Of a DNA stretch of 5,949 nt, positions 1-5,886 are shown in pieces. Under the pieces are notes generated by a model. That model did no database searches. It was not told the DNA's origin and worked only from the letters and a program-made list of their open reading frames with translations. Origin of the DNA: Acidaminococcaceae bacterium (GTDB lineage: Bacteria; Bacillota; Negativicutes; Acidaminococcales; Acidaminococcaceae); contig DOSQ01000037.1 of NCBI GenBank assembly GCA_003512125.1, positions 1-5,949 on the forward strand. The letters run 5' to 3'. The translations under genes and the position numbers were made by a program. Positions within the stretch are counted from its first letter, which is position 1. Each line of letters starts with the position of its first letter.

Positions 1-1342
1 CTATTTTATGAATGTACTGAACTTCCGGAGTAAATTTGCTCATATTTTTATTAGAGAGAGTCTCCGTATTTCCTGTCTTTAATTCTTTTTTAAACAGGCT
101 GACATTATTAGCCCATGTTTGGCGTGCATTTAAAATTAAATTATCAGATTTTCCCAAGTTCCAGTCAAATGATGCATAAATAGAATACACATTCCTCTTA
201 TAATTCGAATCCAATGGCTTATTGCTATTGTAGCCGTATACATCCATGTCTTCTCTCTGGAAGCTTGCACCAACGAGAAGTTTGTTCTTACCAATATCAA
301 AGGACTTGTTTACATCTACATCCCAGTTATGTCCTTTTCTCCAACTGGAAGTGTTAATACCTTCTCTACGGAAATATTTATAAGGGGTCATTCCAGGATA
401 ATCCTTGTCATATCCTTTTTCCTGTGTTCCGTATGAAACATGAGCTTTCCAGCCATCCTTATCATACCTTAACAGAAAAGTGTTCTCTTTATTCTCATAG
501 CGGCTTCCATCATTGAATTCTCCCGTTTTCGGATGATGCATAAGAATTGTATTATGACTTTCAGCGTAACTGTGCGTAAATGTTAAAGCATCATTGATGT
601 CATAATTCCAAAGAATACTCTTATTTGAGCCTTTTATAAAATCATAAATTTTTGACTTTTTTGACGCAGTTTCTTTTGCATAAAATGTTTCCGAAAAATC
701 TTTAACCTTGCCTTTATTCTGATAGTTAACCACAGCACTAAACTTACCGAGATTAAGATTAGCCGAATAACGTTCTCTGCCATAGTTACCCGCTTCCACT
801 TTGACGCTGTTCTTCATGTGCCTTTTGGTGATGATATTGACAACACCACCAGTTGCTTCAGAGCCATATAAGACAGAACCGCCGCCTCGCACGATTTCAA
901 TACGTTCAATAGCTTCTGCCGGAATATTTTCCAGATTGTACTTACCATCCTGATTCAGGCGAACCCCGTTAACTAAAACTAAAGTGCCTTTATCTACGCC
1001 ACGAATCCTTATCCTGCTTGTCATAGTACCCATAGCAGTACCGTATACACTTTGGGAATGCGTGTCAATGCCAATGCCATTTCTTAACACTTCAAAAGCG
1101 TTACCGGCACCATAGCTTTCAATCTTTTCCCGATTCATAACTTCTACTGAACCGGCAACATCCAAAGTCTTCATCTCTGTTTTGGTAGCCGTCACAACCA
1201 TCGGATCCAGCTCGAAACTGCTTAATGCATCAGCATTTTTCACTTCTGCTGCATACACGCTTGCCCCGCCGAATAGTGCCGGCACAATCGTTCCACAAAT
1301 CAGTGCGGACATCAGCATACCTTTAGACAATTTTGTTTTCAT
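1..1342 (-). CDS. TonB-dependent outer-membrane receptor, 3'-truncated by window edge
   Basis: The frame is open from ATG at 1342 down to base 1, giving 447 codons with no stop; the family is usually about 620-750 aa, so the distal barrel lies outside the window. Role: energised uptake of a ligand such as a siderophore, heme or cobalamin across the outer membrane, driven by TonB-ExbB-ExbD. Visible parts: a signal peptide (residues 1-31, hydrophobic core then VYA before AE); a TonB box around DPMVVTATKT (46-55); a plug domain (about 60-175) with the typical RIRIRGVDKGTLVLVNGVRL stretch and an IERIEIVRGGGSVLYGSEA-type segment followed by GGVVNIITK; then alternating beta-strand sequence of the barrel. 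The start is supported by AAAGGAG (1350-1356) 7 bases upstream. It lies downstream of a second receptor on the same strand but beyond a terminator, with its own promoter. The barrel-coding part (1-780) is clearly more AT-rich than the leader/plug part. No frameshift is visible. The substrate is not identifiable. Confidence 0.95.
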   Translation of the reverse strand, partial: MKTKLSKGMLMSALICGTIVPALFGGASVYAAEVKNADALSSFELDPMVVTATKTEMKTLDVAGSVEVMNREKIESYGAGNAFEVLRNGIGIDTHSQSVYGTAMGTMTSRIRIRGVDKGTLVLVNGVRLNQDGKYNLENIPAEAIERIEIVRGGGSVLYGSEATGGVVNIITKRHMKNSVKVEAGNYGRERYSANLNLGKFSAVVNYQNKGKVKDFSETFYAKETASKKSKIYDFIKGSNKSILWNYDINDALTFTHSYAESHNTILMHHPKTGEFNDGSRYENKENTFLLRYDKDGWKAHVSYGTQEKGYDKDYPGMTPYKYFRREGINTSSWRKGHNWDVDVNKSFDIGKNKLLVGASFQREDMDVYGYNSNKPLDSNYKRNVYSIYASFDWNLGKSDNLILNARQTWANNVSLFKKELKTGNTETLSNKNMSKFTPEVQYIHKI

Positions 1343-1349
1343 AAGAAAA

Positions 1350-1357
1350 CTCCTTTC
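1350..1357 (-). promoter_or_regulatory. Ribosome binding site of left receptor
   Basis: Read on the minus strand this is GAAAGGAG, 7 bases before the ATG at 1342. It is a strong match to the anti-Shine-Dalgarno sequence and fixes the start used for the left receptor. Confidence 0.85.
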
Positions 1358-1417
1358 GCATTAAAAAATAATAAAAAACTATTGAAAGCGTTTCCCACAG
1401 CCAGTCTTTCATGGTCC

Positions 1418-1452
1418 TGCAGTACTACACTTGCAATTCAAGCTTCACTGCA
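1418..1452 (-). other. Nested dyad in the 5' leader of the left receptor
   Basis: Outer arms TGCAGT (1418-1423) and ACTGCA (1447-1452) are exact reverse complements. Between them CTTG (1430-1433) and CAAG (1439-1442) form an inner 4-bp arm with a 5-base loop. The element sits at the presumed start of the roughly 100-base leader (1343-1447). It could fold in RNA, but the predicted transcription start falls near its outer arm, so the outer stem may not be fully transcribed. It matches no riboswitch class that I recognise. Confidence 0.3.
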
Positions 1453-1453
1453 A

Positions 1454-1482
1454 TTTATATAATCAAAAACAAAGTCTGACAA
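1454..1482 (-). promoter_or_regulatory. Sigma-70-type promoter for left receptor
   Basis: On the minus strand, TTGTCA (1482-1477) is followed by exactly 17 bases and then TATAAA (1459-1454). Both boxes are close to the TTGACA/TATAAT consensus with ideal spacing. The predicted start of transcription is near 1447, giving a leader of roughly 100 bases before the ATG at 1342. The -35 box lies inside the 17-bp palindrome at 1477-1493, so a protein bound there would be expected to block RNA polymerase. A second TTGACA on the same strand (1494-1489) lies upstream, but it has no good -10 box at 17 bases. Confidence 0.6.
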
Positions 1483-1493
1483 TTATATTGTCA
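1477..1493. promoter_or_regulatory. Perfect 17-bp inverted repeat, likely operator
   Basis: The site reads TGACAAT-TAT-ATTGTCA: two perfect 7-base arms with a 3-base centre, overlapping the -35 box of the left receptor's promoter. Position and symmetry are those of a repressor operator. The half-site differs from the Fur half-site TGATAAT by one base, but the classical Fur 7-1-7 arrangement has a 1-base centre while this has 3, so assignment to Fur, or to another metal or ligand repressor, is inference. Confidence 0.55.
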
Positions 1494-1587
1494 AAGAATA
1501 AATATCGTAATATTTCCTATTAGCAAATATTTAAAATATAATATCATATTTCTTATAATATGTAAATCACAAATATTTCACAAGAAC

Positions 1588-1615
1588 AAAAAAGCGGCGT
1601 TCTTCACGCCGCTTT
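1588..1615 (-). terminator. Rho-independent terminator of right receptor gene
   Basis: Arms AAAGCGGCGT (1591-1600) and ACGCCGCTTT (1606-1615) are perfectly complementary over 10 bp around a 5-base loop (1601-1605). On the minus strand the hairpin is followed by a run of six T (1593-1588), the first three of which belong to the stem. It begins 12 bases after the stop codon of the receptor at 1628-3880. The plus side lacks a following T-tract, so it acts in the leftward direction only. It separates transcription of the two receptor genes. Confidence 0.93.
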
Positions 1616-1627
1616 AACATAACCGAT

Positions 1628-3880
1628 TTAGAAATTGTACCTGAGTCCGACTGTGTAGTGCCGTCCGGAAGCCGCATCGCTGCAATAGAACTCTCTGTCA
1701 AGAATATTGTTGATACCTACCTGCAGAATTGCGTTCTTTGCAAAAGCATAGTTGACTGCGAGGTTCATGATGAAGAACGAATCTTCCGAACCGTATTCCC
1801 CTGTCACTTCGTCAGATGCCTGCCTCTCGCTGACATATTGGGCATCTAACAAAACATTCCAGCGATCTTTTTTATAGTTTACGCCTGTGTGCAGCAGGTG
1901 CCGCGGAATTCCATAAATACCTGCCATCGTATTATTCAGGTTCGTCCCACTCAAATCACCCCTGCGCAATTTACCAATCTGCCAGGCATAATTTAAATAG
2001 GCGCTCCATGAATCAGAGAACTTATGGTTCAATTCAAGCTCAACGCCCCGGCGTTTTTCAGAGCCAAAATTTATGTAGTTCTTGTATTGCGGAGTCGTGT
2101 CTGTTTTTGTATGCGTAGTATAGACGATTTTATCATCGGTTTTAACATAATACGCAGACAATCCCAGGCTTGTCTTGTCGGACAATTTTTTCTTCATACC
2201 AATTTCAAAGGTATCGGAGGTTTCCGGATCCAGATCCGGATTAGCTACCACATCGCCCGATGAGCTTGTACTGTAACGATAGACCTGATACATCGGAGGC
2301 GGGTTAAAGGAATGTCCGTAACTCAAATAAAAATTGGTCTTATCATCCGTCTTCCATTCTAATGCGACCTTTGGACTCAATTCGTTATAGCTTCCGGAAC
2401 CGTGGTCAATACTTTTGGAATAACTGCCATCTTTATTGATGAACCGGGAATATCCGTCATATTTTTTAAAGTAATCATAACGTAAGCCCAAATACACGGT
2501 AAAGGGATCGGAAACTTTGATTTCATCCTGAACAAACAGCGCCAGATTTCTGCCTTTCCCTCCATGTTTTTCATACAGGCCGTACTCCGGATTCACAGAA
2601 CCGTGATCTTTCCAACGCAATAAATTAACGCGTTTCTGATCAAACGATTCCTGTTTGACATTGAAGCCTGCAACGATTGTGTGTTTTCCAATATTCTCCC
2701 AGGCCTTCTGGAAATCCAAATTATAAGCTTTGCTTGGGAAGTACGAATCCGTACCGGTGCCACTGTAATAGGGATCCGTTGGATTGCCGGAAGGACCGCT
2801 GTATCCATCCCGCCGTGTATCGGTAATACCAAAATTCACAGCCAGTTTGTTCGCTTCATCCCGATAATTCAGCGTATGAATATTCGTTTCCCGCTTGCCG
2901 TCATACCCGAGAAGATATCCCAGCCCGCTGGCCGGCATGGTGACAATTGTGCCATCCTGTGTTTTCACATTACCTTTAAAAACCGGATTCCCGCTGTTGT
3001 CATACACGTAACTCTTCGGGGTTCCGTATGTATATGTATTCTCTGCATGTGTATACGTATATTTTAACGACTTATCTTTATCAAAATCGTATTTGATATT
3101 GAACGAATAGTTTTCGTTTTCAAGTTTACGTCTTCCGCGCTCGCCATATACATAATTGCCATTGCTCAGCCTGGGAAGGTTTGCTTCATAATCAGCGCTG
3201 CCGCTGGTTTTTGCCGCCACAGAACGGTTGTATCCGCTGGCAAAGCCATTTGTCTCGCGTTTTTCGTAGCCTACCCCAATCGACCACTTGTCGTTTAATT
3301 TAGAATCTACGCTGACAGCCTTTTTCCAGGTTTTATCAGTACCGTAGGAAAGAACGGCGCTGCCACCGAATTTTTTGTTCGCATCTTTTGTTGTAATGTT
3401 AACTACCGCAGCTACTGCACGCCCGCCGTAAAGGGAAGATGCAGCGCCTTTTACCATTTCAATACGCGCGACCCTTTCGACCGGAACCAGTTCCCAGTTC
3501 ATCGTATTATTATAACCGGAATTAACAGGCTGTCCGTCAATCAATACCAGAATATCGGTACTGTCAAACCCGCGTATCATGATATTGCCCATTCCACTCT
3601 GGTCCATGTACACACCGGGCAGCATCTGAAGCGCTTCTTTGATGTCATTCACATTTTTTGCCGCAATTTTTTCTTCCGTCACCACATGGGCCGCAGCCGG
3701 AACATTTTCAATTGCTTTTAATGTCCTGGTCGCCGTCACAACCATTTCATCCAGCGCAAAGCTGCTTAAGTTCTCCTCCGCTTCCGCTGCATACACGTCC
3801 GTTCCTCCCCAAAGCAACGGAGTTACCGTACCGCAGATTAATGCCGCCATCAACATTCCTCTGGTCATTTTTGCTTTCAC
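1628..3880 (-). CDS. TonB-dependent outer-membrane receptor, complete
   Basis: A 750-residue protein, within the normal range for TonB-dependent receptors. It imports a scarce ligand across the outer membrane using proton-motive force relayed by TonB. Visible parts: a signal peptide 1-31 ending VYA before AE; a TonB box at DEMVVTATRT (44-53); a plug at about 60-165 containing MIRGFDSTDILVLIDGQPVN (101-120), VARIEMVKGAASSLYGG and VVNITTK; a 22-strand-type barrel for the remainder with paired aromatic strands such as FYLSYGHSFNPPPMYQ and NPDLDPETSDTFEIG; and a C-terminal GLRYNF whose last Phe is the usual barrel-assembly signal. The start is GTG at 3880, chosen because GGAAGGAG lies 8 bases upstream and the leader aligns residue for residue with that of the neighbouring receptor. 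A terminator follows directly. It is divergent from a MerR-type regulator, a plausible controller. Ligand unknown; iron-siderophore is the default guess. Confidence 0.97.
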   Translation of the reverse strand: MKAKMTRGMLMAALICGTVTPLLWGGTDVYAAEAEENLSSFALDEMVVTATRTLKAIENVPAAAHVVTEEKIAAKNVNDIKEALQMLPGVYMDQSGMGNIMIRGFDSTDILVLIDGQPVNSGYNNTMNWELVPVERVARIEMVKGAASSLYGGRAVAAVVNITTKDANKKFGGSAVLSYGTDKTWKKAVSVDSKLNDKWSIGVGYEKRETNGFASGYNRSVAAKTSGSADYEANLPRLSNGNYVYGERGRRKLENENYSFNIKYDFDKDKSLKYTYTHAENTYTYGTPKSYVYDNSGNPVFKGNVKTQDGTIVTMPASGLGYLLGYDGKRETNIHTLNYRDEANKLAVNFGITDTRRDGYSGPSGNPTDPYYSGTGTDSYFPSKAYNLDFQKAWENIGKHTIVAGFNVKQESFDQKRVNLLRWKDHGSVNPEYGLYEKHGGKGRNLALFVQDEIKVSDPFTVYLGLRYDYFKKYDGYSRFINKDGSYSKSIDHGSGSYNELSPKVALEWKTDDKTNFYLSYGHSFNPPPMYQVYRYSTSSSGDVVANPDLDPETSDTFEIGMKKKLSDKTSLGLSAYYVKTDDKIVYTTHTKTDTTPQYKNYINFGSEKRRGVELELNHKFSDSWSAYLNYAWQIGKLRRGDLSGTNLNNTMAGIYGIPRHLLHTGVNYKKDRWNVLLDAQYVSERQASDEVTGEYGSEDSFFIMNLAVNYAFAKNAILQVGINNILDREFYCSDAASGRHYTVGLRYNF

Positions 3881-3888
3881 ACTAAAAT

Positions 3889-3896
3889 CTCCTTCC
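3889..3896 (-). promoter_or_regulatory. Ribosome binding site deciding a GTG start
   Basis: GGAAGGAG on the minus strand, 8 bases before GTG (3880-3878). The next in-frame ATG (codon 5) would be 20 bases away and would remove basic residues of the signal peptide that are shared with the neighbouring receptor, so GTG is the better start. Confidence 0.8.
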
Positions 3897-3977
3897 GGCT
3901 ATTAAAATTTTTTAAACCCGTTATCATACCGGGAATTTTATTTCTTTTACTTCAAAAAAAGATTGGCTAACTCAATA

Positions 3978-4006
3978 TTGCAAACGCACAGAACATTTGC
4001 TATATT
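3978..4006 (+). promoter_or_regulatory. Candidate promoter of the MerR-type regulator (distal)
   Basis: TTGCAA (3978-3983), a 17-base spacer, then TATATT (4001-4006). Predicted transcription start is near 4013, giving a leader of about 85 bases. The spacer contains the AACGCA and CATTTGC words that recur at 4042-4052. The spacing is 17, not the 19-20 typical of promoters activated by MerR proteins. Confidence 0.45.
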
Positions 4007-4011
4007 TAGTA

Positions 4012-4039
4012 TTGAATATTAATAAATATCATTTATATT
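4012..4039 (+). promoter_or_regulatory. Candidate promoter of the MerR-type regulator (proximal)
   Basis: TTGAAT (4012-4017), 16 bases, then TATATT (4034-4039). It is an alternative to, or acts in addition to, the site at 3978-4006. The sequence is very AT-rich, so chance matches are easy. The two sites cannot be ranked securely by eye. Confidence 0.35.
4017..4031 (-). promoter_or_regulatory. Weak Fur-box-like site
   Basis: Read on the minus strand, TGATATT-T-ATTAATA matches the 7-1-7 Fur pattern TGATAAT-N-ATTATCA at 11 of 14 defined positions (6 of 7 and 5 of 7). It lies between two divergent genes of a probable uptake locus, where a Fur site would make sense. The surrounding sequence is nearly all A/T, so this could be coincidence. 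Confidence 0.2.
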
Positions 4040-4061
4040 TTAACGCATTTGCATTTTACGG

Positions 4062-4078
4062 TATGTTACTATTACATA
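4062..4078. promoter_or_regulatory. Imperfect 17-bp dyad upstream of the regulator's RBS
   Basis: TATGTTA (4062-4068), centre CTA, TTACATA (4072-4078): 7-3-7 symmetry with six of seven arm positions complementary. It ends 4 bases before the AGAGGA ribosome binding site, so it lies in the transcribed leader. It could be an autoregulatory operator or a weak RNA stem. Function unproven. Confidence 0.3.
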
Positions 4079-4082
4079 GTCA

Positions 4083-4088
4083 AGAGGA
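4083..4088 (+). promoter_or_regulatory. Ribosome binding site deciding the MerR start
   Basis: AGAGGA, 8 bases before ATG at 4097. It favours that ATG over an in-frame TTG at 4049, which would add 16 residues that do not belong to the MerR domain. Confidence 0.75.
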
Positions 4089-4096
4089 ATTTTAAA

Positions 4097-4924
4097 ATGC
4101 ACAAAGATTATTTTACTCCCGGTGAATTAGCTGACTTATGCGGCATTTCCAAATCACTTCTTCTGCATTATGACCGGCAGGGAATCTTAAAACCGACCCG
4201 CACGGACAGTAAGGGATTTCGATTTTACGCAGCCAGCCAGTATTATATTCTGGAAAATATAATTGCATTGCGCAAACTTGACATCTCGCTTCCGGACATC
4301 AAACGCTTCCTGAGCTACAAAAGCACAGAGCAGCTGAATCAACTGTACAGCGAAAAACTGAAAGACTGCCGTGAAAAAATAGCGCAATATCAGAATTATG
4401 AGCAACAACTGCTGGCAAATATGAAATCCTTAACCACTACAGAAGGTGTAACTGTCAATCAGATCATGCTACAGGAACTACCCCTGATCCACTATCTTGC
4501 AGAATGTGAAATTAACCTTTCGCAGCCGGTAAAGGAGCGTATCCGTACAATTGCAGGGTTTCTCCGTCCCTATCTGCAGAAAGATTACATGCACCGGTTT
4601 TTTTACGGTCGTTACATAGATTCCAGGGCTTTTTTCTCTTCTAAAGGTTTTGATTCCTATCATTTTATCCTGCTCGATTTTTTAAAAGAAAAAACAGGAA
4701 CGCCAGAAAAAAAAGGACTGTATGTTACCGTTTATTGTAACAGCGATCATTTCAGGGTGCCTCCGGAAATAATCACTGCGCTGAAACGTTTCATTAAAAC
4801 AAACCGCCTGACAATCTGCGGCCCCGCTTATATGCTGCCGGTAGGCAGCAGCCATTATGAAACAACAGACTGGAGACAAAGAATTTCCCGCATCTGTATC
4901 CAGGTGAATTACACGAACAGGTAA
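4097..4924 (+). CDS. MerR-family transcriptional regulator with C-terminal effector-binding domain
   Basis: 275 residues. Residues about 5-72 are a MerR winged-helix DNA-binding domain: YFTPGELADLCGISKSLLLH is the helix-turn-helix (5-24), then YDRQGILKP, a wing with GFRFYAASQYY (40-50), and ALRKLDISLPDIKRFL (57-72), all matching the family pattern 'YDEIGLLKP...GYRYY...LRELGFSLEEIK'. Residues about 75-112 form a charged helix expected to be the antiparallel dimer coiled coil. Residues about 120-275 form a larger domain of the size and position of the GyrI/BmrR-like ligand domain, ending with the RISRICIQV strand. The clustered metal-binding cysteines of mercury/copper/zinc MerR proteins are absent; the few Cys (15, 91, 137, 214, 241, 267) are scattered. 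This favours an organic-ligand sensor. It is divergent from a receptor gene and 83 bases upstream of the next co-directional gene, so it may control either or both. The inducer is unknown. Confidence 0.9.
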   Translation: MHKDYFTPGELADLCGISKSLLLHYDRQGILKPTRTDSKGFRFYAASQYYILENIIALRKLDISLPDIKRFLSYKSTEQLNQLYSEKLKDCREKIAQYQNYEQQLLANMKSLTTTEGVTVNQIMLQELPLIHYLAECEINLSQPVKERIRTIAGFLRPYLQKDYMHRFFYGRYIDSRAFFSSKGFDSYHFILLDFLKEKTGTPEKKGLYVTVYCNSDHFRVPPEIITALKRFIKTNRLTICGPAYMLPVGSSHYETTDWRQRISRICIQVNYTNR

Positions 4925-4955
4925 TGTTTCATAGCTATTGTTTTTCCTTTTAAGT

Positions 4956-4972
4956 GTGTAATTGTTTTACAC
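4956..4972. promoter_or_regulatory. 17-bp dyad between the regulator and the anchored-protein gene
   Basis: GTGTAA (4956-4961), 5-base centre, TTACAC (4967-4972): perfect 6-base arms. No T-run follows, so it is not an intrinsic terminator. It lies in the 83-base gap before the gene at 5008. An operator for a separate promoter, or an mRNA stem, are both possible. A TTGTTT at 4938-4943 has only a poor TAATTG partner at 15 bases, so no confident promoter can be called here and co-transcription with the regulator is likely. Confidence 0.35.
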
Positions 4973-4997
4973 TGCGGCAGCACTGCTATTCAGAATC

Positions 4998-5001
4998 GGA
5001 G
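4998..5001 (+). promoter_or_regulatory. Ribosome binding site deciding the start at 5008
   Basis: GGAG with 6 bases to ATG at 5008. The in-frame GTG at 4954 has no Shine-Dalgarno match and would place 18 polar residues before the signal sequence. Confidence 0.7.
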
Positions 5002-5007
5002 ATAAAC

Positions 5008-5886
5008 ATGCAGCTGAAACTACTTCTTCCTCGTCATTTCAATAAACTTATCTTTATTCTAACCGGTATCATCGGTATGCTTTGGTGGCACACAATGACT
5101 GGCTTTGCGGAGACCACGCCGCCCGTGCTCTGGCTTGAACCGGTTAAAACCGGCTATCTTACAGACGGTTCTGCTTATTGCGATTTGCAAATAAAGAGTT
5201 CGGATCCCGGTTTTTCTGTTACCAGTCTGCAAACTGGCGAAGGGTTCTGTCTGCATACGTTGCAAAGAAACACTACAATTCAGACACCGCTGCAAAAGCA
5301 GGAAAACGAGGAAAACCTGTTCCGTGTTGTCACACCGCTGTACAGTTCGATCTATGTGTTTTTAAATGCATCCTACAAAGACACGGATTACCTGCTTCAG
5401 ACCCCGATCCGACTGCTGGGCAAAGGTTATAATGCAAAAGCATGGCTGGATGTCAACCGGAAGAACCCGTCAGCCACACCGCCCAAACTTTCTCTCGCTT
5501 CCAGAACCTATGCCATGAAAGGAATGCCGGTTCGATTTCAGTATCAAAGAGCAGAAAAGATGGAAACAAATACCATTCAAATCTATTCCCCGTTGGAGAA
5601 AAAGACTGAAAGCCTTTTTCTTCCCCCAAACAAAGCCTTCACCTATAACCTGCCGGCATCCAAAACAATGAAGGTGGATTACTCGCAAAGCGTGTCCAGG
5701 GTTTTTATAAATACAGTTGAAGAAAAAGGGAAACCACTTACCCACACCGCTTATGTCCGCTTCTTTGATAACCGTTATCATTACAGAAACCTGAAACACG
5801 GGCTGCTTACCTTTTTGGCCGGCTCCCTGCTGGCGGCAGCCGCTTTTCTCTGGTATATGAGGAGGTCATCTTATCATGCCCATTAA
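5008..5886 (+). CDS. Secreted protein with C-terminal membrane anchor, unknown family
   Basis: 292 residues. I do not recognise the family. Residues 1-34 look like an export signal: basic PRHFNK, hydrophobic LIFILTGIIGMLWW (14-27), and possible cleavage after GFA (32-34). Residues about 35-263 are a soluble, beta-rich-looking domain with two cysteines (58 and 81), which could pair in the periplasm. Residues 265-284 (GLLTFLAGSLLAAAAFLWYM) are a transmembrane helix followed by Arg-Arg and a short His-containing tail, so the topology should be periplasmic body, single helix and cytoplasmic tail. The 11-base overlap with the next gene implies a shared mRNA and translational coupling. Context suggests a periplasmic partner of an inner-membrane transport or redox complex next to TonB-dependent receptors; this is inference from position only. 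Residue 1 was placed at ATG 5008 on the ribosome binding site. Confidence 0.85.
   Translation: MQLKLLLPRHFNKLIFILTGIIGMLWWHTMTGFAETTPPVLWLEPVKTGYLTDGSAYCDLQIKSSDPGFSVTSLQTGEGFCLHTLQRNTTIQTPLQKQENEENLFRVVTPLYSSIYVFLNASYKDTDYLLQTPIRLLGKGYNAKAWLDVNRKNPSATPPKLSLASRTYAMKGMPVRFQYQRAEKMETNTIQIYSPLEKKTESLFLPPNKAFTYNLPASKTMKVDYSQSVSRVFINTVEEKGKPLTHTAYVRFFDNRYHYRNLKHGLLTFLAGSLLAAAAFLWYMRRSSYHAH
5859..5865 (+). promoter_or_regulatory. Strong ribosome binding site inside the upstream gene
   Basis: GAGGAGG lies inside the end of the preceding coding region, 10 bases before ATG at 5876. It supports a real downstream gene despite the short visible stretch, and points to coupled translation. Confidence 0.8.

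Noticed and set aside
1182..1364. 60-codon plus-strand frame, similar to another at 3639-3905
   Set aside because: Both lie opposite the conserved signal-peptide regions of the two receptors; their similarity merely reflects that homology, and they have no ribosome binding site of their own.
1343..1500. Cobalamin or other known riboswitch before the left receptor
   Set aside because: A fragment reading GGCTGTGGGAAACGC on the minus strand briefly recalls conserved cobalamin-riboswitch pieces, but the B12-box GCCACTG and the required length and other conserved elements are not there.
1500..1562. Dyads AAATAT-CGTA-ATATTT (1500-1515) and CATATT-N6-AATATG (1545-1562)
   Set aside because: Both are exact but composed almost wholly of A and T in a region of extreme AT content, where such symmetry is expected by chance; they lie upstream of the predicted promoter.
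2681..3067. 128-codon plus-strand frame
   Set aside because: It lies entirely antisense to the complete receptor gene, has no recognisable domain and no convincing ribosome binding site.
3917..3933. Short hairpin CCCG-N9-CGGG in the leader of the complete receptor
   Set aside because: Only four base pairs with a 9-base loop and no conserved motif or T-run; too weak to call.
4049..4096. Upstream TTG start for the MerR-type gene
   Set aside because: It would add 16 residues before the conserved domain; the ATG at 4097 has AGAGGA at proper distance.
4954..5007. Upstream GTG start for the anchored-protein gene
   Set aside because: No ribosome binding site, overlaps the dyad at 4956-4972, and would bury the signal peptide behind a polar extension.
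5470..5799. 109-codon minus-strand frame
   Set aside because: Antisense to the anchored-protein gene, whose signal sequence, transmembrane helix and coupling to the next gene make it the real one.
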